DNA of 39,889 nt from Dehalococcoidia bacterium (GCA_022824925.1 JAJDYW010000030.1:1-39889), one strand, 5' to 3'. Counted from the first letter of the stretch, positions 16,451 to 25,185 are shown. Numbers and translations are program-made. Notes: a model not told the origin generated them from the letters alone.

Positions 16451-17890
16451 TCACTTGCCGCCCCCGCCGATCTCGGACGATCCGAAGATGCCGGAGCCCG
16501 AAGGACCGAAGTCCGGGTAGGCATCGACGCCGTGTTCCATCAGGTCGAGGCCGCGCATCTCTTCTTCCTCGCTCACCCGGAGTCCGACGGTGAACTTGAT
16601 GGCGAAGAACAGAATACCCGCCGTCACTGCCGTCCAGCCCACGATGGCCGCGATGCCGATGAGCTGCATGAGCAGCTGCTCGCCGCCGCCGCCCAGGAGG
16701 AGTCCGTAGTGCTCCGGGTTCACGTACCCGGCTGCTTCCATGCCGGCCTTCGACGAGAAGAGACCGACCGCGATTACGCCCCAGATGCCCGCAAAGGCGT
16801 GCACGGAGACCGCGCCCACGGGGTCGTCGATGCGGAAGATGCCGTCCAGGAGCTGGACGCCGTAGTACATGACCAGGGCGCCGATGCCGCCGATGACGAC
16901 CGCCGCCCACGGATCCACCGTGGCCGTGCCGGCCGTGATGGCCACAAGACCCGCGAGGATGCCGTTGATGGTGAGGCCGGTGTCGTAGCGACCCGTGCGG
17001 AAACGCGACCACAGCATCGCCGTGATGCCGCCTGCCCCCGCCGCTAGCGTCGTGGTGACGGCCACGCTGGCGGCCAGTGCCGCCCCGCCACCCGAGAGGG
17101 CGAGCGTGGAGCCTGGGTTGAACCCGTACCAGCCGAACCAGAGGATGAACATGCCGATCGTGGCGATCGAGATGTTGTGGCCGGGGATGGCCCGCACCTC
17201 GCCGTTGGGGCCGTACTTGCCCAGGCGTGCGCCCACCGCGATGGCGCCCATGAGGCCGGCGATGCCGCCCACCGTGTGGACGATGCCGGAGCCGGCGAAG
17301 TCGACGTAGCCGTTGCCCAGCCAGACATCGCCGTCGGTGAAGGCGCCCATCCACGTGTTCGTGTCCCAGCCCCAGTGCACGACCACCGGGTAGATGAAGC
17401 CGGTGACGACGACCGTGTAGATGAGGTAGGCCGAGTACTTGGTGCGGCCGGCGAGAGCGCCGGCGACGATGGTGGCGGCGGCGGCCGCGAAGGCGAACTG
17501 GAAGAACCAGTCGGCGTAGCTGTCGAACTCGTTCAGGGCGAAGTTGCCCAGCCCGATGAACCCGTTCGAGGCGTCGCTCACGCCGTAGGCGAATGCCCAG
17601 CCCACTAGCCAGAACGAGATGCCGCCGACGCAGGCGTCGATCATGTTCTTCATCAGGATGTTCGCCGTCTCCTTGGAGCGGACGAAGCCGGCCGTGAGCA
17701 TGGCGAACCCGGCCTGCATGAAGAACACGAGGAAGCCCGCGATCAGCAGCCAGGCGGTGTCGACAGCGCTGATGATGTCGGTCAGCTCGTCACCGTCCTG
17801 GGCGGAGACCACGGAAATGATGCCGAGCGCGAGCAGACCGCCTGCAAGCAGGGCGGTCGGCCGGCGCAGGGCCGGTAGGGCACGTTTCAT
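16451..17890 (-). CDS. amt: Ammonium transporter Amt
   Basis: This 479-residue trimeric ammonium channel of the Amt/Mep/Rh family has an N-terminal signal-like segment (to about residue 30, ending VVSAQDGDE) and about eleven membrane helices. The twin-His pore pair is visible in DFAGSGIVHTVGG and GAVSVHAFAGIWG. FFMQAGFAMLTAGFVRSKE is the typical first-helix region. The ATG at 17890 follows GAGGAGGA; the longer frame to 18007 has no ribosome site and would include promoter sequence. It is cotranscribed with glnB. The upstream region carries evenly spaced GAAAC boxes that suggest nitrogen control. Confidence 0.94.
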   Translation of the reverse strand: MKRALPALRRPTALLAGGLLALGIISVVSAQDGDELTDIISAVDTAWLLIAGFLVFFMQAGFAMLTAGFVRSKETANILMKNMIDACVGGISFWLVGWAFAYGVSDASNGFIGLGNFALNEFDSYADWFFQFAFAAAAATIVAGALAGRTKYSAYLIYTVVVTGFIYPVVVHWGWDTNTWMGAFTDGDVWLGNGYVDFAGSGIVHTVGGIAGLMGAIAVGARLGKYGPNGEVRAIPGHNISIATIGMFILWFGWYGFNPGSTLALSGGGAALAASVAVTTTLAAGAGGITAMLWSRFRTGRYDTGLTINGILAGLVAITAGTATVDPWAAVVIGGIGALVMYYGVQLLDGIFRIDDPVGAVSVHAFAGIWGVIAVGLFSSKAGMEAAGYVNPEHYGLLLGGGGEQLLMQLIGIAAIVGWTAVTAGILFFAIKFTVGLRVSEEEEMRGLDLMEHGVDAYPDFGPSGSGIFGSSEIGGGGK

Positions 17891-17953
17891 GCAATCCTCC
17901 TCGATGCCCCCTTGCACGGGGCGAAACGTTGGCCGGCACGCTATGACCGGGAG

Positions 17954-17997
17954 GTTTCCCGCAGATTGCGCCCCTGTTTCACCGATGTTTCGAAACA
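17954..17997 (-). promoter_or_regulatory. Putative GlnR-like operator upstream of amt-glnB
   Basis: Read on the amt strand, four 5-mers recur at 11-base spacing: GAAAC (17991-17987), GAAAC (17980-17976), GCAAT (17969-17965) and GAAAC (17958-17954), each separated by six bases. A perfect palindrome TGTTTCGAAACA (17986-17997) overlaps the first. This geometry resembles the actinobacterial GlnR operator (GTnAC-n6-GaAAC repeated) found before amtB. It lies 64-107 bases before the amt start codon. No regulator gene adjoins, and the binding protein is inferred. Confidence 0.5.
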
Positions 17998-18079
17998 CGA
18001 CCTTCATGTGCCTTGCTCTCTCGACTGCTCGGCTGCGCTCCCCGCGTGGCGTGCCTTCGCCCGCCGGTGCGTGCGAGAT

Positions 18080-18107
18080 TTCACAAGCGCATGGCCTGTG
18101 CTACATT
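18080..18107 (+). promoter_or_regulatory. Sigma70-type promoter for etfBA
   Basis: TTCACA (18080-18085), 16 bases, then TACATT (18102-18107). It faces etfB and predicts a leader of about 75 bases. It lies in the divergent region shared with amt. Confidence 0.5.
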
Positions 18108-18187
18108 GGCGAGCGCAGCGGCGCACGGCTGGCCCTGCCCCGCTCCATCCATTTCCGACCCGTCTGGTAGAAGGAGTTGGCGTCAGC

Positions 18188-18991
18188 GTGAATATCGTCG
18201 TCTGCGTCAAGCAGATCCCCGACCCCGAGACGCCGGCCTCGCAGTTCGCCGTCGACGAAGCGGCGAAGCGCGTGATCCCCGCCCAGGGCATCGCGCCGGT
18301 GGTGAATCCCTACGACCCCCAGGCCACGGAGGCCGCCCTTCGCCTGAAGGACGCCGCCGGCGAGGGCAAGATCACCGTCATCAGCCTCGGCGAGGATTCG
18401 GCGCGCGACGCCATCAAGCACGCCCTCGCCATGGGGGCGGACGAAGGCGTCCTGCTGAGCGACCCCGAGTTCGAGAACATCGATAACTTCCAGACGGCCG
18501 TCGCCCTCTCTCGCGCCATCGAGAAGATCGGCGACGTCGACCTCGTGCTGATGGGCCGCGCGGCCGCCGACTGGGACATGGGCGTCGCCCCCCTGGGCGT
18601 CGCCGAACAGCTCGGCTTCCCCTGCGTCACCATCGCCAAGTCGATGGAGGCCGACGGCGACACCCTGACCGTCCAGCGCGTCCTCGACGACGGCTTCCAG
18701 ACGGTCGAGGTGGACCTGCCTGCGGTTGTCTCCATCTCCAACGAGTTCGGCGAGCCGCGCTACCCGCAGCTCCGCCAGATCATGCTCGCGGCCAAGAAGA
18801 CCGTGCAGGTCTGGAACGCCGACGACCTGGAGCTCGAGGACGACGAGGCCGGCGAGGACAACCGCTGGCTCGCGCTCGAAGCGCTCTACATCCCCCAGGT
18901 CGAGAGCAATGTCGAGATCATCGAGGGCGACTCCCCCGAGGAGCAGGCCCGGAACCTCGCGCTGAAGCTGCGCGAGGCCAAGCTCATCTAG
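18188..18991 (+). CDS. etfB: Electron transfer flavoprotein, beta subunit
   Basis: This 267-residue EtfB/FixA protein binds AMP (or, in bifurcating forms, FAD). With EtfA it carries electrons from acyl-CoA and other flavin dehydrogenases to the quinone pool. Recognisable segments are NIVVCVKQIPDPE at the N-terminus, NPYDPQATEAALRLKD, and the EtfB signature region DLPAVVSISNEFGEPRYP. The GTG at 18188 starts the conserved domain; AAGGAG lies 11-12 bases upstream, slightly far. A longer open frame to 17912 would run through the amt regulatory region and is not family-like. etfA starts 10 bases after the stop, so the pair forms an operon. Its dehydrogenase partners are outside the window. Confidence 0.93.
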   Translation: MNIVVCVKQIPDPETPASQFAVDEAAKRVIPAQGIAPVVNPYDPQATEAALRLKDAAGEGKITVISLGEDSARDAIKHALAMGADEGVLLSDPEFENIDNFQTAVALSRAIEKIGDVDLVLMGRAAADWDMGVAPLGVAEQLGFPCVTIAKSMEADGDTLTVQRVLDDGFQTVEVDLPAVVSISNEFGEPRYPQLRQIMLAAKKTVQVWNADDLELEDDEAGEDNRWLALEALYIPQVESNVEIIEGDSPEEQARNLALKLREAKLI

Positions 18992-19001
18992 AGGAACGCC
19001 G

Positions 19002-19964
19002 ATGCCTGGAACCCTCATCATCGCGGAGACGGCCGACGGCGCCGTCGCACCCCTGTCCTTCGAGCTGCTCGCCGCCGCTCGTGCCCTGGCCGATCAGGGC
19101 GCCGGTGACGTCAGCGCGCTCGTGGCGGGCGAAGAGTCGCTCGCCCAGTCCCTCATCGAACACGGCGCCGATGCCGTCTACGTGTGCTCCGCCGGCTCGC
19201 TCGATCCCGGCAGCGCCGAGGCGGGCGCGGGCGCGGCCCTCGCCGCCGTCGAGGCCGCCGGCGCGGACATCGTGCTCATGGGCCAGACGAGCGTCGGGCG
19301 CGACCTCGGCCCGCTGATGGCCTTCCGGCTGAACACGGCCGTCGCCATGGAGTGCCTCTCCCTCGCGATCGACGGCGGCCGCCTGCGTGCCGTCCGCAGC
19401 TGTTACGGCGGTAACGCCAACGCCGAGGTCACCTGGCGGGGCGACGTGCAGATCGCCACCCTCAAGCCGAAGGCCGTGGACCCGCTCGCGCCCGATGCGA
19501 GCCGCAGCGGCTCCGTGACCGCCATCGACGCGGTCGGTGAGCAGCGCGTCCGCGTGATTTCCACCGAGGCGGCGGAAGCGACCGGCATCCGGCTGGAGGA
19601 CGCCGACGTTGTCGTCTCCGGCGGCCGCGGCCTCGGCGATCCGTCCGCGTTCGAGATGATGGAGGAGCTTGCGGGGCTGCTCGGAGGCGCCACCGGCGCC
19701 AGCCGCGCCGCCTGCGACCTCGGCTGGTACCCGCCCTCGCAGCAGGTCGGCCTCACCGGCAAGACGGTCACGCCCGACCTCTATGTTGCGGTCGCTATCA
19801 GCGGCGCGAGCCAGCACATGGCGGGCATGTCCGGTTCGAAGAACATCGTGGCCGTCAACCGCGACCCCGACTGCAACATGGTCCAGGTCGCGCGCTTCGC
19901 CGTGGTCGAGGACTACAAGAAGGTCGTCCCCGCCCTGATCGACGCCATCAAGGCCCTCGACTAG
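19002..19964 (+). CDS. etfA: Electron transfer flavoprotein, alpha subunit
   Basis: This 320-residue EtfA/FixB protein has an N-terminal domain that contacts EtfB. Its C-terminal FAD-binding domain contains [33 protein letters not shown] and the EtfA signature around [20 protein letters not shown] and NRDPDCN. The ATG follows GAGGAA, ten bases after the etfB stop. Length and motifs are complete, so the heterodimer should be functional. No iron-sulfur extension is present, so there is no sign of a ferredoxin-linked EtfA variant. Confidence 0.94.
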   Translation: MPGTLIIAETADGAVAPLSFELLAAARALADQGAGDVSALVAGEESLAQSLIEHGADAVYVCSAGSLDPGSAEAGAGAALAAVEAAGADIVLMGQTSVGRDLGPLMAFRLNTAVAMECLSLAIDGGRLRAVRSCYGGNANAEVTWRGDVQIATLKPKAVDPLAPDASRSGSVTAIDAVGEQRVRVISTEAAEATGIRLEDADVVVSGGRGLGDPSAFEMMEELAGLLGGATGASRAACDLGWYPPSQQVGLTGKTVTPDLYVAVAISGASQHMAGMSGSKNIVAVNRDPDCNMVQVARFAVVEDYKKVVPALIDAIKALD

Positions 19965-20048
19965 GGATCTCCCCGCCGTCCGGGGCGCGGACCAGCAGCG
20001 CTGCTTGCTTGGAGTGGTGTTTTTCACGACGGCAATGCTTGCCGGGCG

Positions 20049-20077
20049 TTGGGTTCGCTCGTGGAAAAGGGTATCGT
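20049..20077 (+). promoter_or_regulatory. Promoter of the aspartic-protease gene pair
   Basis: TTGGGT (20049-20054), a 17-base spacer and TATCGT (20072-20077). The leader contains a small hairpin (GGGCGT with ACGCCC, about 20085-20098) before the start codon at 20114. Confidence 0.5.
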
Positions 20078-20113
20078 GTAGGCAGGGCGTTGACGCCCGG
20101 GAGAAGGCCTGCC

Positions 20114-20383
20114 ATGCCGACCCGTCGCCCACGAGAGGAGACGGCCCGCCTCGGGGACGAGATCTACGAGCGGAAGATCCGCCCGCACCTTGGGGATACC
20201 CACCGCGGGGAGTACATCGCGATCGATGTCGAGAGTGGGAGTTGGGCCATCGCCGGCGACACGCGTGCGGCTGCGGAGGGCTTGCGGGCCAGGCAGCCGG
20301 ATGCGACCGACATCTGGCTGCTTCGCATCGGGTACCGGGCCATGGCCAGGATCGGTGGGGGCTCGCTTCGGAGCACCGGTTGA
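20114..20383 (+). CDS. Small protein paired with retropepsin-like protease
   Basis: This 89-residue soluble protein is acidic and basic, without membrane helices. It contains RLGDEIYERKIRPHL, GEYIAIDVESGSWAIAGD and an IWLLRIG tail. Small proteins of this type are commonly found directly upstream of clan AA aspartic protease genes in cyanobacteria and Chloroflexota, and their role is not established. The ATG at 20114 follows GAGAAGG; the open frame continues to 20009 but those residues do not look conserved. Its TGA overlaps the TTG start of the protease gene (TTGA), which implies coupled translation and a joint function, perhaps substrate or partner, possibly toxin-antitoxin-like (inference). 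Confidence 0.72.
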   Translation: MPTRRPREETARLGDEIYERKIRPHLGDTHRGEYIAIDVESGSWAIAGDTRAAAEGLRARQPDATDIWLLRIGYRAMARIGGGSLRSTG

Positions 20384-20751
20384 TCGAGGGCGCTGTCAAC
20401 GGGCTCTACGAGGCCGTTGTGCCGCTTGTACTGCGGGGGGCAGCCGGGGAGGAACGCGAAGTCCATGCCGTCATCGATACCGGCTTCAACCGCTTCCTCA
20501 CATTGCCGCCAACGCTGGTACGGGAGCTGGACTGCCCTTTCCTGGGCGTGACCCGCGTGCTCCTGGCAAACGGGAGCGAGGAAACGCTCGACCTGTTAGG
20601 TGTCGCCGTCCTCTGGAACGGCGAACCCTGGGATGTCGATGCCCTCGTGGCCGGTGCGACTCCCCTCATCGGCATGTCGCTGCTCGACCGCTCCAGCCTC
20701 TTCGTCGATGTCCACGTTGGTGGTCGTGTGGTGATTGACTCCGCCCGGTAG
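20380..20751 (+). CDS. Retropepsin-like (clan AA) aspartic protease
   Basis: This 123-residue single-domain protein has an HAVIDTGFNRFLTLPP segment containing the D-T-G catalytic triad of retroviral-type aspartic proteases, and a later PLIGMSLLDRSSLFVDV segment that matches the family's C-terminal hydrophobic-Gly motif. One copy of D-T-G means it should act as a homodimer. Translation appears to begin at TTG (20380), which overlaps the upstream stop. The substrate of bacterial members is unknown. It converges on the penicillin-binding protein gene across a hairpin. Confidence 0.82.
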   Translation: MIEGAVNGLYEAVVPLVLRGAAGEEREVHAVIDTGFNRFLTLPPTLVRELDCPFLGVTRVLLANGSEETLDLLGVAVLWNGEPWDVDALVAGATPLIGMSLLDRSSLFVDVHVGGRVVIDSAR

Positions 20752-20753
20752 CG

Positions 20754-20771
20754 CCCCGTCGCGTCACGGGG
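20754..20771. terminator. Bidirectional hairpin between convergent genes
   Basis: CCCCGT (20754-20759) pairs with ACGGGG (20766-20771) around six bases, followed by TTTC on the plus strand. It overlaps the stop codon of the penicillin-binding protein gene. Confidence 0.55.
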
Positions 20772-22842
20772 TTTCGTCTTCACCATCCTCATCTTCCCCA
20801 TTGAGCGCGGCCAGCACGAGGTCCCGGGCCAGCGGGGCCGCCAGCGGGCGGCCCTCCTCGGCGACGTCGAAGACGACGGCGGCCAGCGCTGCCGGTGCCG
20901 CGCGGGGCGAGTAGGCCACGAAGAGCACGTGCGCCTGTCCCTCCGCCTCCTCGGCCGTGCCCGACTTGCCGCCGAAGTCGTCGTGGCCCGCCGCATCGAA
21001 CACCCAGGCGGCCGTCCCCCGGGGCCCGGTCACGAGCTCGAGCCCCCGCCGCAGGTGCGCCAGGTGCGCGGGTTCCAGGTCGAGGGCATGGCGCGTGACG
21101 GCCGCCACGCCCTCGATGATCACCGGCGTGCGCAGCTCCTCGTTGAGGAAAGCGCTGTAGGCGTTCGCGAGCTGCAGCGGCGTGATCAGCAGGTCGCCCT
21201 GCCCGATGCCGAGGTTGACGGCGTCGCCGGGGTACCAGGGCTCGCCCCGCGCGGCCTGCTTCCAGGCGGCGTCCGGCACGAGACCGGAGTCCTCGAACAG
21301 CCCCTCGACGCCCGTCGGTGCGCCGTACCCGAACGTTGCCGCCATCCGGGAGAGTGCGCCCGGCGCTTCCTCGTACAGCGTGAGCGCGATCTCGTAAAAC
21401 ACCGGGTTGCAGGACCGCATCAACCCCTCGGCGATGGTGAGTGGCCCCTGTGCCCCCTCCCAGTTTCGCCGCGGCGGGTCGAGGCCGTCCCAGGTGGCCC
21501 CGCAGAAGAGGCGGTCCCCCGGGGCGAAGAGCCCCTCCGCCAGTCCCGCCGCCCCCGTTACCAGCTTGAAGGTGGAGCCGGCCGAGTAGAGCCCGTGGGT
21601 CGCGCGGTCGTTGAGGGGGTCGTCCTCGTTCGCTGTGAACTCCGCCAGGTTGACCTCGTTCCCCAGCTCGAAGGCGTTGGGGTCGAAAGAAGGGGAGCTG
21701 TTGGCCGCGAGGATCGCATTCGTACGCGGATCGATGACGACGGCCGCCCCCGGCAGCCCCGCCAGGCCCTCGTGAGCGGCGCGCAACACGGCCGCGTCGA
21801 GCGTCGTGTGTACGTCCGCGCCGGGTGTGTACTCGCGGTCGAAGAGCACGACGGTCTCATCGCCGCCCACGATCTCCAGGCGGGCGCCCGGGCGGCCGGC
21901 GAGCACCCCGTCCATCGCCGCCTCGATCCCGACCGCCCCTACGCGGTCCCCCGGCCAGAGGAGCTGGTCGCCCCGCGCGGCGATCTCCTCGGCCGTGTAC
22001 TCGCGGGTGTAACCGACGACGTGGGCGGCGGCAGGACCGAGGGGGTGCAGGCGGCGCTCCTCGAACCAGAGGATCGCGCCGGGGACCGCCTCCACGAAGC
22101 GCGCCGCCTCCTCCACGCGCGAGTCCGGCACGATCCCGAGGGGCACGCGCTGGTTCTGCGCGAGCGGGCTCGCGAACGCCGCCTCGACCTCCTCCTCCTC
22201 GAAGCCGAAGGAGACGAACGCCGTCGTCACGCTCCCGGCGTCGAACACGCGGCTGCGATCGAGGCCGATCATGCGCACGTCGAGGGTGATGGCGAGGGGT
22301 TCGCCGTTGCGGTCGTAGATGGCGCCCCGCGAGGGGCGGCGGACCTCGCCCCGGATCCGCGTGCCGGCCGAGAGCTCCGGGTGCAGCACCGCCGGCGTCC
22401 AGGCAATGCGCGGCATGCCCGGCTCCAGAGAAACGAAGGGGGCGACGGTGGCATACTCCAGTACGCCGAAGTAGCTTGTCTCGAGGCGGACGCGAAAGGT
22501 GATGCGCTGAGCACCCTCATCCTCAACGGATACGGCAAGGGCGGTGACGGCCGCCTCCTGGCGAAAGCCGGCGTAGGCCGCCGCGAAGTCGGCCAGAGAA
22601 AGCGCGGCTCGCGTGCGGCTGTCCAGGAGCGCGTACATCGCGCTCCTGTCGCCTGCCTCCCAGGCGGCCGCGAAGCGCTCCGCCACGGCCAGGGGCGTCT
22701 CCGCCTCGGGCGTGGGGACCGCCGTCGGTGCCGCGGGTGGCGGTTCGGGGTCGTCGCTCGTGAGGAGGCGGATGCCGCCAACGAGGGCCCCCGCGATCAC
22801 GCCGAGCACGACAGACGCCAGAAAGAACCTGCCTAAGGTCAT
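20764..22842 (-). CDS. Class B penicillin-binding protein (transpeptidase)
   Basis: This 692-residue membrane-anchored D,D-transpeptidase cross-links peptidoglycan. An N-terminal helix (FFLASVVLGVIAGALVGG) is followed by a Pro-rich linker and an NTF2-like domain (AERFAAAWEAGDRSAMYALL) as in MecA/PbpA-type proteins. The dimerisation domain begins near RGAIYDRNGEPLAI, and the transpeptidase domain comes last. All three catalytic motifs are present: S-T-F-K near residue 423, S-C-N near 476 and K-S-G-T near 624. No glycosyltransferase domain is seen. I chose the ATG at 22842; a GTG at 22905 is possible. A TACAAT -10 box lies at 22879-22874. The start codon overlaps that of the divergent lipoprotein gene by two bases. 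Confidence 0.9.
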   Translation of the reverse strand: MTLGRFFLASVVLGVIAGALVGGIRLLTSDDPEPPPAAPTAVPTPEAETPLAVAERFAAAWEAGDRSAMYALLDSRTRAALSLADFAAAYAGFRQEAAVTALAVSVEDEGAQRITFRVRLETSYFGVLEYATVAPFVSLEPGMPRIAWTPAVLHPELSAGTRIRGEVRRPSRGAIYDRNGEPLAITLDVRMIGLDRSRVFDAGSVTTAFVSFGFEEEEVEAAFASPLAQNQRVPLGIVPDSRVEEAARFVEAVPGAILWFEERRLHPLGPAAAHVVGYTREYTAEEIAARGDQLLWPGDRVGAVGIEAAMDGVLAGRPGARLEIVGGDETVVLFDREYTPGADVHTTLDAAVLRAAHEGLAGLPGAAVVIDPRTNAILAANSSPSFDPNAFELGNEVNLAEFTANEDDPLNDRATHGLYSAGSTFKLVTGAAGLAEGLFAPGDRLFCGATWDGLDPPRRNWEGAQGPLTIAEGLMRSCNPVFYEIALTLYEEAPGALSRMAATFGYGAPTGVEGLFEDSGLVPDAAWKQAARGEPWYPGDAVNLGIGQGDLLITPLQLANAYSAFLNEELRTPVIIEGVAAVTRHALDLEPAHLAHLRRGLELVTGPRGTAAWVFDAAGHDDFGGKSGTAEEAEGQAHVLFVAYSPRAAPAALAAVVFDVAEEGRPLAAPLARDLVLAALNGEDEDGEDETP

Positions 22843-23962
22843 GCAGCGCTCGCGCCTGTTCTCCGCCCTCCTGATTGTAGCAGCGCTCGTTGTCGCCGCT
22901 TGCACGAACGACGGCCGGGACGATGAAGGGCCCGGGCCGGACGTAACCCGTCCCGCGCCCGAGGGACCGGGGCGGGACGTGCTCCTCGGCCTCGGCGCGC
23001 AGGCCGCGCAGGAGACCCGCGCCGCCTACCTGGGTGGTTTCGCGACCGCCGCCCGCCACGCCGACCTCGTCAGCATCGCGCGGGTGCCTCCCTGGGAGGA
23101 GTTCTTCCCCGAGGCGGAGGTCTCGGAGGAGACGCACGCCCTCATGCGGCTCGAACGCGACCTTGTCCAGCAGTACGACCTCTCCCTCCTCTTTGCCATC
23201 GATCCCACCGATGGCGCCCTCCAGCGAGGGCGCATTGCGGGGCTGCCCGAGGCCATCCAGCCCGAGCAGGGCTTCCTGCGCCGGGACGTGCAGGACGCGC
23301 TCGTCGCCTACGCCATCTACATCGCCACCAACTACGACCCCGACTACCTTGCGATCGGCGTCGAGATCAACATGCTGCGCGCCCGTGCGCCCGCGCAGTT
23401 CCGTGGCTTCCTGCAGGCCTACGAGCGCGCCTACGACGCGGTCAAGACGATTCGGCCCGGGACGAAGGTGTTCCCCACCTTCCAGCTCGAGGACCTGCTC
23501 GGGCGGCTCACGCAGGAGCACCCGCCCCAGTGGGAGGCGATCGACGAGTTCGGACACCGCATCGACGCCCTCGCCATCTCCACCTACCCCTACCTCTCCT
23601 CGGCCATCCGCCTCGTGCGCGAGATCCCCGACGACTACTACAGCCAGCTGCGGAGCCGCTTCGGCGGCGAGATTCTCATCAGCGAGGCGGGCTACGCCTC
23701 CGCCACCATCGAGGGGCATTCGTGGGTCGGCTCGGAACGCGAGCAGGAGCAGTTCCTGCAGCGGCTGCTGGAAGACGCCGAGGCGAACGGCTTCAGCGCC
23801 GTCGTATGGGTGGCGGAACGCGACCCCGGCCAGAGCCGCCAGGGCGGCGCCGCCGTCCTCAACGATGTCGGCCTGCGCCGCAGCGACGGCGGCGGCAAGC
23901 TCGCGTGGGCGCTCTGGCAGGCGTGGGCGCGGCGGCCCCTGGTCGGAGAATCAGGGAACTAG
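22841..23962 (+). CDS. Glycoside-hydrolase-like (TIM barrel) lipoprotein
   Basis: This 373-residue exported lipoprotein begins MQRSRLFSALLIVAALVVAAC; Cys21 is the lipidation site and an acidic, Pro-rich tether follows. The body looks like a clan GH-A barrel. YLAIGVEINML has an acid/base-type Glu next to Asn after strand four, DALAISTYPYL precedes strand six, and ILISEAGYAS has a nucleophile-type Glu in strand seven. ESI-type arabinogalactan or cellulase-like enzymes share this pattern, but I cannot name a family. It has no spacer on either side: its ATG overlaps the start codon of the divergent penicillin-binding protein gene, and its TAG shares CTAG with the convergent protease gene. A role at the cell envelope is likely (inference). 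Confidence 0.78.
   Translation: MQRSRLFSALLIVAALVVAACTNDGRDDEGPGPDVTRPAPEGPGRDVLLGLGAQAAQETRAAYLGGFATAARHADLVSIARVPPWEEFFPEAEVSEETHALMRLERDLVQQYDLSLLFAIDPTDGALQRGRIAGLPEAIQPEQGFLRRDVQDALVAYAIYIATNYDPDYLAIGVEINMLRARAPAQFRGFLQAYERAYDAVKTIRPGTKVFPTFQLEDLLGRLTQEHPPQWEAIDEFGHRIDALAISTYPYLSSAIRLVREIPDDYYSQLRSRFGGEILISEAGYASATIEGHSWVGSEREQEQFLQRLLEDAEANGFSAVVWVAERDPGQSRQGGAAVLNDVGLRRSDGGGKLAWALWQAWARRPLVGESGN
22874..22879 (-). promoter_or_regulatory. Candidate -10 box of the penicillin-binding protein gene
   Basis: TACAAT on the minus strand, predicting a leader of about 25 bases. It lies inside the coding region of the divergent lipoprotein gene. The -35 region is poor. Confidence 0.4.
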
Positions 23963-25173
23963 GCGCCGGGGCCGTCCTGGCGCGAATTCGGCTCGTCGCT
24001 GCCGGGCGTGCGGCGGATGGGCGGCGGGCCGGCGGGGTCGTCGGGCCTTTCCTCCGGGCCCAGCTCCTCCGCGATCTGTAGCCGGTCGAGGAACTCCCGC
24101 CGCGTAATCAACCCGATCATGCGGCCCTCGTCGATCACCGGGAGCTGGTTCAGGCGGCGCTGGGCGAGCAGGGGCATGACGTCGGACGCGGGAGCATCGG
24201 CGGCGATCGTCACGACCTCCGCCCGCGGGGTCATGATGCGCTGGGCGGGGGTCGTAGCCCACTCGCCGCGGGGCACCTTGCCGAGGTCGCTCATGCTGAG
24301 GATGCCGACCACGTAGTCATCGTTGGCGACGACGACGGAGCGCTCGCCCCTCCCGACCATGTGCTCGTCGACCAGCTCCTGGATGGGGATGCCGGGCCTC
24401 ACTTCGGCGAAGTCGCGGTGCATCAGGTCACGCGCCCGCAGCTGGCTGAGGAGGGTGTCCATGCGGATGCTGTTGCCCTCGCCCCGGGCGGCGCTCAGGA
24501 GGAACCAGCCGATCAGGATCAGCCAGACGCCCTGCACCCAGTTGCCCATGATCAGGAACGTCACGCCCGTGGCGATGACCGCCCAGCCGAACAGCTCGCC
24601 CGTGCTCGTCGCGATGCGCGTGGCCTTGCGGAAGCTGCGCGTGCGCTTCCAGATAATCGAGCGCAGCACGCGCCCGCCGTCGAGGGGGAAGCCGGGCAGG
24701 ATGTTGAACACGGCCAGCAGCACGTTGACGAGCGCGAGATACCAGAACATCGCCTCGAGCTGCTCGTTTGCCCCCCGCATCAGCAGCGAGACGCCGAAGG
24801 AGACGAGCGCGACGGCGAGGCTCGCGGCCGGCCCTGCGGCGGCGATGAAAAACTCCTCGCCCGCGCTGCGCGGCTGCCGCGAGAGGTGGGACACGCCCCC
24901 GAACACGAAGAGCGTGATGCGCGGCACCGGCAGGCCCCGCTTGATGGCCACGAAGGCGTGCGCCAGCTCGTGGAGCAGCACCGTGGCGAAGACGAGGAGC
25001 GCCGCGGCGGCGCCCACGATCCAGTAGACGGGCGTGCTCCAGCCCTCGTAGGAATTGGGGAAGAGCCCGGCGCCGAGCAGGTAGGTCACGATCCCCAGGA
25101 TGAGGAGCCAGGAGGGATGCACTTCGATCGCGACCCCGCCGATAGAGCCGACCTGCAGGCCACGCGTGGGCAT
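23959..25173 (-). CDS. M50-family site-2-type metalloprotease with two CBS domains
   Basis: This 404-residue membrane protease is related to SpoIVFB and the CBS-containing Rv2625c-like proteins, which cut substrates within the membrane. The zinc site is H68-E-L-A-H72 in LLHELAHAFVAIKRG, and the distal Asp165 lies in NILPGFPLDGGRVL. About six hydrophobic segments precede a tandem CBS pair (about residues 240-375, for example VIDEGRMIGLITRREFLDRL) that probably senses adenine nucleotides. The ATG at 25173 opens the family-typical GLQVGSIGGVAIEVHPSW. TACGGT lies exactly six bases upstream with no ribosome site, suggesting a leaderless mRNA. A much longer frame upstream overlaps lutA and is rejected. 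The stop shares CTAG with the convergent lipoprotein gene. Confidence 0.9.
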   Translation of the reverse strand: MPTRGLQVGSIGGVAIEVHPSWLLILGIVTYLLGAGLFPNSYEGWSTPVYWIVGAAAALLVFATVLLHELAHAFVAIKRGLPVPRITLFVFGGVSHLSRQPRSAGEEFFIAAAGPAASLAVALVSFGVSLLMRGANEQLEAMFWYLALVNVLLAVFNILPGFPLDGGRVLRSIIWKRTRSFRKATRIATSTGELFGWAVIATGVTFLIMGNWVQGVWLILIGWFLLSAARGEGNSIRMDTLLSQLRARDLMHRDFAEVRPGIPIQELVDEHMVGRGERSVVVANDDYVVGILSMSDLGKVPRGEWATTPAQRIMTPRAEVVTIAADAPASDVMPLLAQRRLNQLPVIDEGRMIGLITRREFLDRLQIAEELGPEERPDDPAGPPPIRRTPGSDEPNSRQDGPGA

Positions 25174-25179
25174 GCATCT

Positions 25180-25185
25180 ACCGTA
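25180..25185 (-). promoter_or_regulatory. Leaderless-type -10 box of the M50 protease gene
   Basis: TACGGT on the minus strand ends six bases before ATG, so the predicted transcript starts at or next to the start codon. Confidence 0.5.

Noticed and set aside
20929..22836. 635-codon plus-strand frame over the penicillin-binding protein gene
   Set aside because: Shadow; the minus-strand frame has all three transpeptidase motifs.
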